A DNA stretch of 64,000 nucleotides from Desulfobacteraceae bacterium. Lineage in GTDB: Bacteria; Desulfobacterota; Desulfobacteria; Desulfobacterales; Desulfosarcinaceae. Position numbers and translations under genes: made by a program. The DNA lies in contig JABDIN010000073.1 in assembly GCA_013003715.1 (NCBI GenBank), forward strand, positions 28,958 to 92,957, read 5' to 3'. Position 1 is the first letter of the stretch. Each line of letters opens with the position of its first letter. The notes beneath the pieces are model-generated. The model had not been told where the DNA came from, made no database searches, and saw only the letters and a list, made by a program, of their open reading frames with translations. Shown piece after piece: positions 34,721 to 43,629 of the stretch.

Positions 34721-37700
34721 TCATACTTCCCTGAAGGGCGACCAATACCACCGTTTTACGGATCCACCCATCCGGACGAGGCGTTTACCGAACCGGCTGA
34801 AGGCATGTTTGACGCTGTCCAGCAGCGAGTAGAGGGTAGGCACCACCACCAGGGTCAAAAAGGTGGCCAGCAGGAGCCCGAATATGACGACAATGGCCAT
34901 GGATTCCCACCATTGCGTGGTGGCACTGTTCAACGCCCACTGAAATTTATGAAAATCAAATGAAATCCCTGTCACCATGGGCAACAGCCCCAAAACTGTG
35001 GTAATGGCCGTCAGCATCACCGGCCTGAGCCGGGTTGCGCCGGCGGCAACCACCGCTTCGTGAACGGTCATCCCCCTCTCTCTGAGCTTGTTGATATAGT
35101 CGATGAGCACAATGGCGTTGTTCACCACCACTCCAGCCAGGGAGATCACCCCCACTCCGGACATGATGATCCCGAATGGAAACCCCCGAAGGGTCAGCCC
35201 CAGGAAAACGCCGCCCAGGGACAGCAACACCGATGTTAATATGATCAGCGGCTGAATCACTGAATTGAACAGGGTGACCAGTATCAGAAAGATCAGGAAA
35301 AGGGCGATGAGAAACGCCCGTGATAAAAAATCCTGTGATTCCTTCTGGAACTCGAATTCACCGGTGAACTTTATCTGATATCCGGGCGGCAGCTCAAATT
35401 CTTTCAGCAACTCTTCGGCTTCGGCACGCGCCACAGCGCCGGGGATCTTGGCCTCATCCACATTTGCCTTCACCGTGACCACCCGCTCGTGATTGATGCG
35501 GTTGATCGCACCGATGGTTCCCGAATAATCGATGGCGGCAATGGTGGTCAACGGCACCAGTTGCCCGGACGGGGTGGGGATCATGAGCTTGCGAAGCACG
35601 TCCGTGACCTGACGGTCCGCTTCGGGCAGAATCACGGTGATATCGTAATCATCGTCCCCTTCATGATAGGATGAGACATCCAGTCCGTTGTAGGCGGTTT
35701 TCAGGGCGAATCCGATATTGTTGGTGGAGAGCCCGAAAAGCGCGGCCTTCTGCCGGTCCAGTTTAACCTGGATTGCGGGAAGTCCGGCCACATAATCGTC
35801 CTGAATATCTTCCACCAGAGGCATTGTCTCCAGGATGGCCTTCACCTTTTCCGCCAGTTTTCCCAGTCCGCTGAAATCTTCACCGGAGATTTCAATATTA
35901 ATGGGGGCGCCGGTGGGCGGTCCTTCTTCCCGTTTGGCCACCGTGATGACGGCACCGGGGATATTTTTCACCCGCTCATGTATGGTCTCCAGATCTTCAA
36001 CCGTCAGGTGTTTCCGATCCTCATAATCAATAAACTGCAAGCCGATATGGTTGGGGGTGTTTCCGTCGAAGTTGGCACCGGATGTATTTTCAATGGCCCG
36101 GGCATACACATGTTCAAGATTGTCGATATCCCCCGGAGCATAAAAGACGTCTCCGCCGGCTTTGGTCTTTTCATTGAAGGTATATCCCGCGCGGTATGCG
36201 GCCATATCATTGCTGTCCCTGGTAGCGGTTGTCCTGTTCTCTTCGCTGAGCAGGCTCAACTCGACTTGTCGGATAATCCGGTCGATATATTCAAGATCCG
36301 CGCCTTCCGGCGAGTCGATGTTGACATAGGCACCGCTGGGATCCGGATTGGGGAAAAACTCCACGGGTCTCTCAAGACCGACCCGATAGAACCATATGCA
36401 CATCAGGATTCCCACCATAAAAACGGAGCTGGACAGCACACTGATCCGGTTGTTCAGGGCGATATTGAGAAGCCGGCTGTAGGCCTTGATGATGCCGCCC
36501 TTGATTTCCACTGGTTTTTCACCGGCGGTGATCACTTCCTGTACACTCATGCCGGTTCCCGCCCCCGGACGGGCCTTTGTCCGCATGAAAATGGCGGTAA
36601 GGGCCGGGTTGATCACCATGGCCACAAACAGGCTGGACGTCAGGGTCACGATCAGGGTAATAGGCAACCACTTCATGAACCCGCCCATGATACCGCCCCA
36701 GAACACCATGGGGAAAAAAGCGGCCAGGGTGGTAATGGTGGAACCGATCACCGGGTAGGCCACCTCGGACGTTGCCCGCATGGCCGCTTCGATGCGGGGG
36801 ATGCCCTGTTCCATGAATCGGTAAATATTTTCGACGATGACAATGGCATTATCCACCAACATACCAAGCGCCAGGCTCAAGGAGAACAGCACCACCATAT
36901 TCAAAGTAATGCCGAAGGCGTAAAGCGCGGCAAAGGAGATCAGCATGGAAAACGGAATGGCAATCCCCACCAGAAGGGCGTTGCGAACACCCATGGTAAA
37001 CAATAACACCACCACCACCAGGATCAGCCCCGAGATGATGTTATTTTCCAGATCCGCCACCATCATCCGGATATCCTTGGCCTTGTCCATGAGTTTGGTT
37101 ATCCGGGTCCCCATGGGCCATGTCTTCCGGTTCCGTTCGATGACCTTATCCACCTGCTCCGTGATGGCCAGTATGTTTTCACCGGAACGCTTTTTCACAC
37201 TGATATTGACGGCATCCTGACCATTGAGCCGGGAACGGCTTGTTTCTTCCTTAAAACCATCCTTGACCCGTGCGACGTCCTTCAGATATATGGGCCGGCC
37301 CTCGTGGGAGCTGATCACCAGGTTGTAGATTTCCTCCGGTGATTCAAACTCCCCGGGCACCTGGAGCTGATAGCGGCCATCCCCAAGGGTGATGGAGCCG
37401 CCGGAAGTATTCTGGTTTTCACTGGATACCACCTGTTGAAACGCGGTGATGGGAATTTGATAGTAGGCCAGTTTGTCCGGCAGGACCTCGATATGGATCT
37501 CCCGCTCCAGGCCACCGGTGACCTCCACCTCCAGAACCCCGGCAATGGACTCGATGTCGTCGGCAAGGTCGTCCCCAAGTTTTTTCAGGCAGGCAATACC
37601 GCAGGATCCGGAAATGGAAAATACGACGATGGGCATTTCGCTGAAATTCACTTCGAACACCGCCGGATCGTTCTCAAGGTCCATGGGCAGGTCATTTTTT

Positions 37701-38044
37701 GCTTCATCCACCTTGTCTTTTACCTTGTCCAGGGCTTCATCAATATCGATATCGGTCATAAACTCGATGTTGATGTCGGATTGCCCCTCGCTGCTTACGG
37801 ATTCGATTTTCTTGACACCATCGATGCCCTTAAGCTTTTTCTCGATGGGAATGGTGATGGAGGTTTCGATATCCTGTGAAGAGACGCCCTTATAATCGGT
37901 ATGAACGAAAACCATGGGAATGGTGACATCCGGCTCATTTTCCCTCGGCAGTGAGATGTAACAGGATATGCCCACGATCACGAGAATGATGGTGAGTACT
38001 ACCACGCTGATCCTGTTTTTGATGGCTGTATCGGAAATGATCAT
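34721..38044 (-). CDS. RND efflux transporter (AcrB-like inner-membrane pump)
   Basis: A 1107-residue RND pump, slightly longer than AcrB. Two halves each carry a large periplasmic loop. TM4 contains LGMLVDNAIVIVENIYRFME, the proton-relay segment, in which the first aspartate is kept and the second of AcrB is Asn. TM10-type segment VVVNNAIVLIDYINKLRERG is also present. The N-terminus (MIISDTAIKNRISVVVLTII) is standard. With the MFP and TolC-like proteins it forms a tripartite pump exporting drugs, lipids or solvents. It overlaps the MFP gene by four bases (ATGA). Substrate cannot be read from sequence. Confidence 0.94.
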   Translation of the reverse strand: MIISDTAIKNRISVVVLTIILVIVGISCYISLPRENEPDVTIPMVFVHTDYKGVSSQDIETSITIPIEKKLKGIDGVKKIESVSSEGQSDINIEFMTDIDIDEALDKVKDKVDEAKNDLPMDLENDPAVFEVNFSEMPIVVFSISGSCGIACLKKLGDDLADDIESIAGVLEVEVTGGLEREIHIEVLPDKLAYYQIPITAFQQVVSSENQNTSGGSITLGDGRYQLQVPGEFESPEEIYNLVISSHEGRPIYLKDVARVKDGFKEETSRSRLNGQDAVNISVKKRSGENILAITEQVDKVIERNRKTWPMGTRITKLMDKAKDIRMMVADLENNIISGLILVVVVLLFTMGVRNALLVGIAIPFSMLISFAALYAFGITLNMVVLFSLSLALGMLVDNAIVIVENIYRFMEQGIPRIEAAMRATSEVAYPVIGSTITTLAAFFPMVFWGGIMGGFMKWLPITLIVTLTSSLFVAMVINPALTAIFMRTKARPGAGTGMSVQEVITAGEKPVEIKGGIIKAYSRLLNIALNNRISVLSSSVFMVGILMCIWFYRVGLERPVEFFPNPDPSGAYVNIDSPEGADLEYIDRIIRQVELSLLSEENRTTATRDSNDMAAYRAGYTFNEKTKAGGDVFYAPGDIDNLEHVYARAIENTSGANFDGNTPNHIGLQFIDYEDRKHLTVEDLETIHERVKNIPGAVITVAKREEGPPTGAPINIEISGEDFSGLGKLAEKVKAILETMPLVEDIQDDYVAGLPAIQVKLDRQKAALFGLSTNNIGFALKTAYNGLDVSSYHEGDDDYDITVILPEADRQVTDVLRKLMIPTPSGQLVPLTTIAAIDYSGTIGAINRINHERVVTVKANVDEAKIPGAVARAEAEELLKEFELPPGYQIKFTGEFEFQKESQDFLSRAFLIALFLIFLILVTLFNSVIQPLIILTSVLLSLGGVFLGLTLRGFPFGIIMSGVGVISLAGVVVNNAIVLIDYINKLRERGMTVHEAVVAAGATRLRPVMLTAITTVLGLLPMVTGISFDFHKFQWALNSATTQWWESMAIVVIFGLLLATFLTLVVVPTLYSLLDSVKHAFSRFGKRLVRMGGSVKRWYWSPFREV

Positions 38045-39192
38045 TGTGTCAACTCCTCCGGATCTGAAACGGTTTGAACCAGATTTACCGGCTGCTCGTC
38101 ATTAACACTGCGCTGGCCCACCACGATCACCCGTTCACCGGGTTGGAGCCCGGAGGTCACCTGAACCCGCCAGCCTTCCTGAAACCCGAGGGTCACTTCC
38201 CGCTCATGGGCGAGGTCGTCGTTGACCACATAGACGATATTTTTTTCGCTGCGGGTGATTACCGCATATAGCGGCACGGCAAGCCCTTCCGACACCTGAT
38301 TTTTTATGATTTCAACCCGGGCGAACATATCCGGCAGTATTTTTCCCTGGGCGTTTTCAACCGACAGGCTCAGATCATACAATCGAGCTCTTGCATCTGC
38401 GGTTCGGGACAGAAAGTGTTTCTTGGCGAAAAAGGCTTTTTCGCTCAATGCTTCAATGGTGACCTTAAAATCGGTAAGCCGGCGCACGGCCTCCACGTCC
38501 GACTCGGGAATCCCGACCTTTATCTTCACCCTGTCCATTTGAAGAATTTCAACCACGGGATCCGAATGGTTGAGGTATTGCCCGGCATCCACGTGGACCT
38601 TGTTCACGATACCGTGGATCGGGGCCACCACCGTGCTCCGCTCCAGGCTCAAAGAGGCATTGTCAATGGCCGCCTTGGTGCTTTCGGCCTGGGCGGAGGC
38701 ATTGTCCAGATTGGACCGGGTGGTCAGATTGTCCTTATACAGTTTTTCCATCCGCTTCAGGTTCGCCACGGCCACATCATAATTGGCCTTGGCGGTGTTG
38801 TAGGCGATACGATAATCCCGGTCATCGATAACGGTGATGACATCCCCGGCTTTGACGGCATCCCCTTCGTCGACCTCAATACCCCGGATTTTACCGCTCA
38901 CCTCAACGAGCACCTGCAGGGAAACCCACGGCTCCACCACCGCCGGAAGGCTGATGCGATCCCGGATAGCGCCCGGTACCATTTCAAGGGCCACGACATT
39001 TACCCTGACCGGTTCACTATTCATCTGCGCTTCTTTTTCCGCCTTCAACGCTGCTTTCTTCCCCTGTATTCCGACGATCAGCCAGACCAGACACAACAGC
39101 AATACAAGCGGGACGACGATGGGCAGCAATCCCCATATTTTCATGAGCCCGGTTTTGTGTTTTTTTATAGACAATGTATTCATATCACTCAT
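38041..39192 (-). CDS. RND efflux periplasmic adaptor (membrane fusion protein)
   Basis: A 383-residue MFP. A single N-terminal transmembrane helix (LLPIVVPLVLLLCLVWLIVGI) anchors it. The lipoyl half-motif VSGKIRGIEVDEGDAVKAGD and its partner VVAPIHGIVNKVHVDAGQYL flank an alpha-hairpin (YNTAKANYDVAVANLKRMEK and following). Beta-barrel and membrane-proximal domains complete it. It links the RND pump to the outer-membrane channel. It begins 12 bases after the TolC-like gene and overlaps the pump gene by four bases. Confidence 0.93.
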   Translation of the reverse strand: MSDMNTLSIKKHKTGLMKIWGLLPIVVPLVLLLCLVWLIVGIQGKKAALKAEKEAQMNSEPVRVNVVALEMVPGAIRDRISLPAVVEPWVSLQVLVEVSGKIRGIEVDEGDAVKAGDVITVIDDRDYRIAYNTAKANYDVAVANLKRMEKLYKDNLTTRSNLDNASAQAESTKAAIDNASLSLERSTVVAPIHGIVNKVHVDAGQYLNHSDPVVEILQMDRVKIKVGIPESDVEAVRRLTDFKVTIEALSEKAFFAKKHFLSRTADARARLYDLSLSVENAQGKILPDMFARVEIIKNQVSEGLAVPLYAVITRSEKNIVYVVNDDLAHEREVTLGFQEGWRVQVTSGLQPGERVIVVGQRSVNDEQPVNLVQTVSDPEELTQ

Positions 39193-39204
39193 CGCTTGTT
39201 ATCC

Positions 39205-40554
39205 TTATTTGGTGGTATCCACTTTTTCAAGAATACCGGTTAAAAAGGTACCGCGTACACGGTCCAGCAATAAACCAGCCTGTTGCAGCCGATACAAGGC
39301 TTCGGCCAACTGGGTTTCGCTGTTGACCAGCAGTGTGTTGGCATCCAGGACATCCAGGATATCCGCCAAGCCGTTTCGATACTGTAGGGTAACCGCTTCG
39401 ATATTTTCCTTGGCAAATGAGAACTGATCATCCAATGCGTCGAGCACGCCTTTGAGGCTGGCAACTGCCAGATAGGCTTCTTCAACTTCGATATGGATCT
39501 GCTTGATCAGGTCCTGGGTCTGCAGATCCACCTGGCGTTTCCGGGCACGTTCCTCGCTCACATTCGCACGTCTCAACCCCCCGTCAAACAAGGGATACTC
39601 CAGCTTGAGTCCCACGGAAAAGGTGTCGGTATCATCTATGGGAGAAGCGGGATCCTGCTCGCTGTTCAGATACATGGCTTCCACCGAGATCCGGGGCCAG
39701 AAATCGCCCTTGGTGAACCGGATCTGTTTTTCGGCGATCTCTTCACTAAACCGCTGGGCCTTGATTTCGGATCGATTCTTCACAGCCGCCTGCTTTAGCG
39801 CTTCCAATTGATACTCGGCTATCCGGACCTCTTCCCGATCGGGTTCAATCACTTGAAAACCGGGTTCAAGAAACGCCACCCGCGCCAGCACGGCTCTGGC
39901 CAATGCGATGGTGTTGACCGCCTTTACCAGCTCGGCACGGGCGCTCGATAACTCCGCCTCGGCCCGGAACAAATCGGTTTTCGGGACCTCTTCCAATTTC
40001 AGGCGCATGATCACCGCATCCCGGTGGGCCGATAGCCGTTTTTCATTGGCGATGGCGATATTTTCCGCCTTCCGGGCGCGCAGCAGATCATAATAGGCTG
40101 CCGCGACCTGGAAGAGATACGTCTCCTTGACCGTATTCAAATCCTGTTCGCTTTTTTCGATCATGTCCTTGGCGGCCTGGAAGGCGATAATCTCCTTGCC
40201 GTTGAGGGTAAAGGACTGGTCCAGACGCACACCATAGTTGGTGGTGGACTCCGGCAGCATCACCGATCCCATAAATTCTTTCTTCTCATCGTAACGGGTA
40301 TGGTCGCCGAAAGCGGTGATTCGAGGCACGAGGACCGCACGGGCCTTGGTTTTCAACAATCCGGTGATGTAAACGGATTCTTCGGTGATCTGAATGGTCT
40401 CCGCGCGCTCCAGCGCATGCTGATACAGATCCATCAATCCATATGCCGTATTACCGCCGGTGGTACTTTCTTCACCCCGGACTACGACGGGTAAGCTTGT
40501 AAACAATGCCAGCGTCACACTTATCAGGGCCATTGATAAACACCTTTGTTTCAT
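39205..40554 (-). CDS. TolC family outer-membrane efflux protein
   Basis: A 449-residue outer-membrane factor. Signal peptide MKQRCLSMALISVTLALFTS with VVVRGEE cleavage region. Two OEP repeats are visible, each with long helical heptads (for example AKDMIEKSEQDLNTVKETYL and ARKRQVDLQTQDLIKQIHIE) and the conserved GLADILDVLDANTLLVN segment near the C-terminus. The start at 40554 has GGAGG three bases upstream; an ATG at 40608 lies before this site. It is the first gene of the tolC-mfp-rnd operon, and divergent from the STN-domain gene at 40708. Confidence 0.92.
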   Translation of the reverse strand: MKQRCLSMALISVTLALFTSLPVVVRGEESTTGGNTAYGLMDLYQHALERAETIQITEESVYITGLLKTKARAVLVPRITAFGDHTRYDEKKEFMGSVMLPESTTNYGVRLDQSFTLNGKEIIAFQAAKDMIEKSEQDLNTVKETYLFQVAAAYYDLLRARKAENIAIANEKRLSAHRDAVIMRLKLEEVPKTDLFRAEAELSSARAELVKAVNTIALARAVLARVAFLEPGFQVIEPDREEVRIAEYQLEALKQAAVKNRSEIKAQRFSEEIAEKQIRFTKGDFWPRISVEAMYLNSEQDPASPIDDTDTFSVGLKLEYPLFDGGLRRANVSEERARKRQVDLQTQDLIKQIHIEVEEAYLAVASLKGVLDALDDQFSFAKENIEAVTLQYRNGLADILDVLDANTLLVNSETQLAEALYRLQQAGLLLDRVRGTFLTGILEKVDTTK

Positions 40555-40707
40555 ATGCCTCCTTCGAATAATCCAACACGCTGAATTATACTGCTTGAGC
40601 CGATTCATTCCTAAATGCTATAGTCCGGGAAGTGATCGTATCTTTCGTTAATTTGTACCCGTTGTGGTGATATCAGGGTAACATACCCCATAAATCGGAG
40701 AGGTGCC

Positions 40708-41286
40708 GTGACTGACATCAGATTGCCCTGCAACCGCGCCATGGTTCTATTGTGTTCCGTCGTTTTCATTTTTGTTGTCTCCGTTGCGGCGGCCGACCGG
40801 AACCCGCCACCGGAAAATATCTCATTGGAGTACCAGAATAAACCGTTAAAGCAGGTACTCGCTGATCTGGCACGCGTTTCCGGACAGGAAATTTTTGTCA
40901 ATGAGGAGTACGCGAATACGCCGGTTACAGGTGCTATTTATAATGCGTCCGTTCATGATACCTTGAAAATGATCGTTAACAATCTCAACCACACCATCAT
41001 TTACGAAGGCGACAACACGATTATGGTATATATCTATGAAAAAGGTTCGCCACCCGCCCATTCCGGCCTTAGCGATGCGGCGATGGTTCCCGCACACCAG
41101 TGGCTGGGCCCCCAGGAAGAACTGCCGGCCGTTCCCGAGGCGGAACCCGAAACCCCACCGGAATCTCCGGCGGACGAACCGGAGCCGGCACCGGCTGATA
41201 CCACCACCAATGATGCCGATGACACCGAAGCTATCGGTGAACCGGCAGTTGAAGAACCAAAATCCCCTGATACCGCAAACGAATGA
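40708..41286 (+). CDS. Exported STN-domain protein with acidic Pro/Glu-rich tail
   Basis: A 192-residue protein: signal peptide (CNRAMVLLCSVVFIFVVSVAAA), an STN (secretin/TonB N-terminal) domain at about 35-105 (ISLEYQNKPLKQVLADLARV, EIFVNEEYANTPVTG, DTLKMIVNNLNHTIIYEGDN) and an 80-residue low-complexity tail rich in Pro, Glu, Asp and Thr. STN domains normally begin secretins or TonB receptors; here no barrel follows, so this is a stand-alone periplasmic module. The start is GTG at 40708 with GGAGAGG upstream. It shares a divergent promoter region with the efflux operon and ends just before the marR gene. A pilus or secretion accessory role is possible. Confidence 0.78.
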   Translation: MTDIRLPCNRAMVLLCSVVFIFVVSVAAADRNPPPENISLEYQNKPLKQVLADLARVSGQEIFVNEEYANTPVTGAIYNASVHDTLKMIVNNLNHTIIYEGDNTIMVYIYEKGSPPAHSGLSDAAMVPAHQWLGPQEELPAVPEAEPETPPESPADEPEPAPADTTTNDADDTEAIGEPAVEEPKSPDTANE

Positions 41287-41353
41287 ACTATAAGTGCCGA
41301 AAAGCATAGCCACTGCTGTCGTTCACCGGATTGATTTCCTTTTTCCACCCGCT

Positions 41354-41890
41354 TCATCCTTCGGCTGCCCGTTTTTTGAGATCATTGGCAACCGGTGTTT
41401 CACCGACCATCTTCATGGACATGTTAAAATCGTTCTCCAAAATTCGTTTGACCTTCTCAAGAACCTCACACCACTGCCGGGCGGTGGCCGGTCCGATTTT
41501 TTCCACCAGCGTTTTGCATCCGGAAACCACCGCACCCTCCAGTTTTTGGATGTATATTTCAGCGGCCGGAGAAACGTATACCATTACTTTTCGCCGGTCA
41601 CTGGTGCAATGTTGCCGGGTAAACACCCCTTTTTCAACCAACCGGTCCACCATGACTGTGGCCGAGGGCGGTGTGATGCCAAGCATGCCGGCGAGTTCGG
41701 TCATGGACAGCTGCCCGTGAGCCCGCACGGTGTTGATCACGTGGAGCTGGGACATGGTTGTTTCGCCGAACGGGCTGTCTTTACAACAGATCTGCACATG
41801 ATCCGCCTGCACTTCAAATAAAAAATCGTGCAATAGTTTACCGGCGCTGCTGATAAAGCGGGCCTGGTCGAGGGTGAGGTTCTTTTTCAT
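41354..41890 (-). CDS. MarR family transcriptional regulator
   Basis: A 178-residue winged-helix regulator. The recognition region is LSMTELAGMLGITPPSATVMVDRLVEKG, and the wing reads TRQHCTSDRRKVMVYVSPAA, the typical DxRxxxV signature. Cysteines at the N-terminal side (QICCKDSPFGE) might sense redox or metals. It is transcribed in the same direction as the tolC-mfp-rnd operon but separated from it by the STN gene, so control of the pump is likely by analogy with MarR-efflux pairs. A palindrome directly upstream of its start is a plausible autoregulatory site. Confidence 0.9.
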   Translation of the reverse strand: MKKNLTLDQARFISSAGKLLHDFLFEVQADHVQICCKDSPFGETTMSQLHVINTVRAHGQLSMTELAGMLGITPPSATVMVDRLVEKGVFTRQHCTSDRRKVMVYVSPAAEIYIQKLEGAVVSGCKTLVEKIGPATARQWCEVLEKVKRILENDFNMSMKMVGETPVANDLKKRAAEG

Positions 41891-41939
41891 GTGGTTACCG
41901 GAGCATCATTAAAAAAATAAAAATTAAAATTTTAAAACC

Positions 41940-41950
41940 TAGTTCAACTA
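41940..41950. promoter_or_regulatory. Candidate MarR operator
   Basis: TAGTTCAACTA is a perfect 11-base palindrome in an AT-rich region 50 bases upstream of the marR start, close to a possible -10 (TAAATTATTAG). Its size and position fit autoregulation. Confidence 0.45.
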
Positions 41951-42508
41951 AATTATTAGATGAGCCTAAATATTTGTCTCGTGCAATACTTGTCAATGGG
42001 AAATTACACTCTTATCGGATTAATGCCTTTCCGTGATGTAATTTTTTGTAACAAATTGTTTCGTATTCGATATCGAATCATTATTTACTTGTAATAAATC
42101 AGCATGTTATATCTGATTTGGGTGCCCTGTTCATCCATGCGGCCACCGGCGGAACCTTTAAAGGAACCGCTATCGAAACCCGGAAAATCGTTGCTTTGTA
42201 TCCCCAGGGACCGGCGTCATTGAATAGGTGACAGCACCGGCAACGGGTTTTCGGCAATTGGACACCTCAACACCGCGCCGAACCGGATCCTTGGTTTGGC
42301 GACCACCGGAAGGGAGCTTGCGGATCAGTAAAAAATTTTAACCGACTAATTTTAATTGTATTTCATCCGGTTATGGGGCTTGACAATTCAGAGGTGGCAC
42401 TGTTACTCATTTGCTGCGTTGCCGGCGGATCGTGTTGAGGCAATACCAAAGAAAACCCGGTTGCTCCGGGTAAGAACCGGTCTTCGGTCCTGTAAATAGG
42501 TGAATATC
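41951..42508. other. Gene-free stretch upstream of the exported barrel-like protein
   Basis: About 560 bases (618 with the operator region). It contains a perfect 14-base palindrome ATTCGATATCGAAT at 42065-42078 and AT-rich promoter-like sequence. No convincing gene was seen. Confidence 0.5.
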
Positions 42509-43618
42509 ATGTTACGACCACCCAGACCTTTGAATCAATTGTTCAATCCGGTGATTCTGGTCGCTATGCTCGTGACCGGCAATGTCCTGCTTTTCCCGGC
42601 CGAAACATGGTGCCGGACGCCGGATCTTTTATTCGGTAATATATACGGTACCGTGACCGATACCGAAAACGGAAAACCGCTGGTCCAGGCCGGCGTCTAC
42701 CTGTTTGATCATCCCACCCGCGGCCTGATGCTGCCGGACGAGTTCTCCCAAGCAATCCGGCAGGTCGTGACCGATGCCCGGGGATATTTTCTGTTGTCCG
42801 GTATACCCGTCCAGGGGACCATGACATCAATCGATCTGATTATCGTGCATGAAGATCTGGATCCCGTAATTATTCACGGCCTGCAATTACTGCCCGGCGC
42901 CTCCATGGCCCTGAACGTCGACACGGATCTCACCAGCGGATACGGTGCCCAGCAGGTAGATGGCGCTTCAGGCGCACCAAACGTCCGTATCAATTATCGG
43001 CACAGGCTTCGCCACGATAGCTCCCCTCAGATGAAAATTCCGCCGCGGGCGGCAGGGAATGCATCCGACCTGACGGTTTTTGCCACCCGCGAAGGATTGG
43101 TGGGGTTTACCACGGCCAACGGGCATGTCATCGAACCGCGGGATCATTTTGTGGCCCTCCCGTATACGGAAGTATTGAGTTCCGAGGGAGGGAGCGAATT
43201 CCAGGTGGAACTTTCGTACAATGGCCGGGTGGTCATCGCACCGGTGTGGGATCTTGGTCCCTGGAATGTTCATGATAATTACTGGGCGGCGGACGAAAAG
43301 CGTGAGATATACGACCATCTCTTCTCCGGGGGACAATACGGAGGGCTCGCCCCTTACATACCCCAGGCCCAGGCCGCTTTCGAAGACAATTTCAACAGCG
43401 GCATGAGTGAGTTTGATGCACTGGTGAAAAATCCCGCCGGTATCGATCTGGCGGATGGCACATTCTGGGACGACCTGGAACTTACGGATAATGCCTGGAT
43501 CCGGGTGCGGTTCCTCTGGATAACCGACGGCACACTGCCACCCGATTCGGAGGAGGATGACGACCGGAACAGGGCATTTTTTTCTGTGGGGTGTTTCATT
43601 GACAGGCTACTCGAATAG
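42509..43618 (+). CDS. Exported protein with carboxypeptidase-regulatory-like and barrel-like domains
   Basis: A 369-residue exported protein with an N-terminal hydrophobic segment (PVILVAMLVTGNVLLFPA). A transthyretin-like/CarboxypepD-regulatory domain spans about 40-135 (IYGTVTDTENGKPLVQAGVY, RGYFLLSGIP). The C-terminal part (about 185-369) has REGLVGFTTANGHVI, PVWDLGPWNVHDNYW, an AQAAFEDNFNSGMSEFDALV segment and NPAGIDLADGTFWDDLELTDN, a pattern I associate with double-psi beta-barrel or RlpA/expansin-like exported proteins. A role at the cell wall or on polysaccharide is inferred. The ATG at 42509 is chosen because AGGT lies at suitable distance; an in-frame GTG at 42500 is possible. The OFA transporter begins 11 bases after its stop. 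Confidence 0.65.
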   Translation: MLRPPRPLNQLFNPVILVAMLVTGNVLLFPAETWCRTPDLLFGNIYGTVTDTENGKPLVQAGVYLFDHPTRGLMLPDEFSQAIRQVVTDARGYFLLSGIPVQGTMTSIDLIIVHEDLDPVIIHGLQLLPGASMALNVDTDLTSGYGAQQVDGASGAPNVRINYRHRLRHDSSPQMKIPPRAAGNASDLTVFATREGLVGFTTANGHVIEPRDHFVALPYTEVLSSEGGSEFQVELSYNGRVVIAPVWDLGPWNVHDNYWAADEKREIYDHLFSGGQYGGLAPYIPQAQAAFEDNFNSGMSEFDALVKNPAGIDLADGTFWDDLELTDNAWIRVRFLWITDGTLPPDSEEDDDRNRAFFSVGCFIDRLLE

Positions 43619-43629
43619 GAAATTCAGCA

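Noticed and set aside
42390..42416. Sigma-54 promoter (TGGCAC with TTTGCTG)
   Set aside because: The spacing between GG and GC is about 15 bases rather than the required 10.
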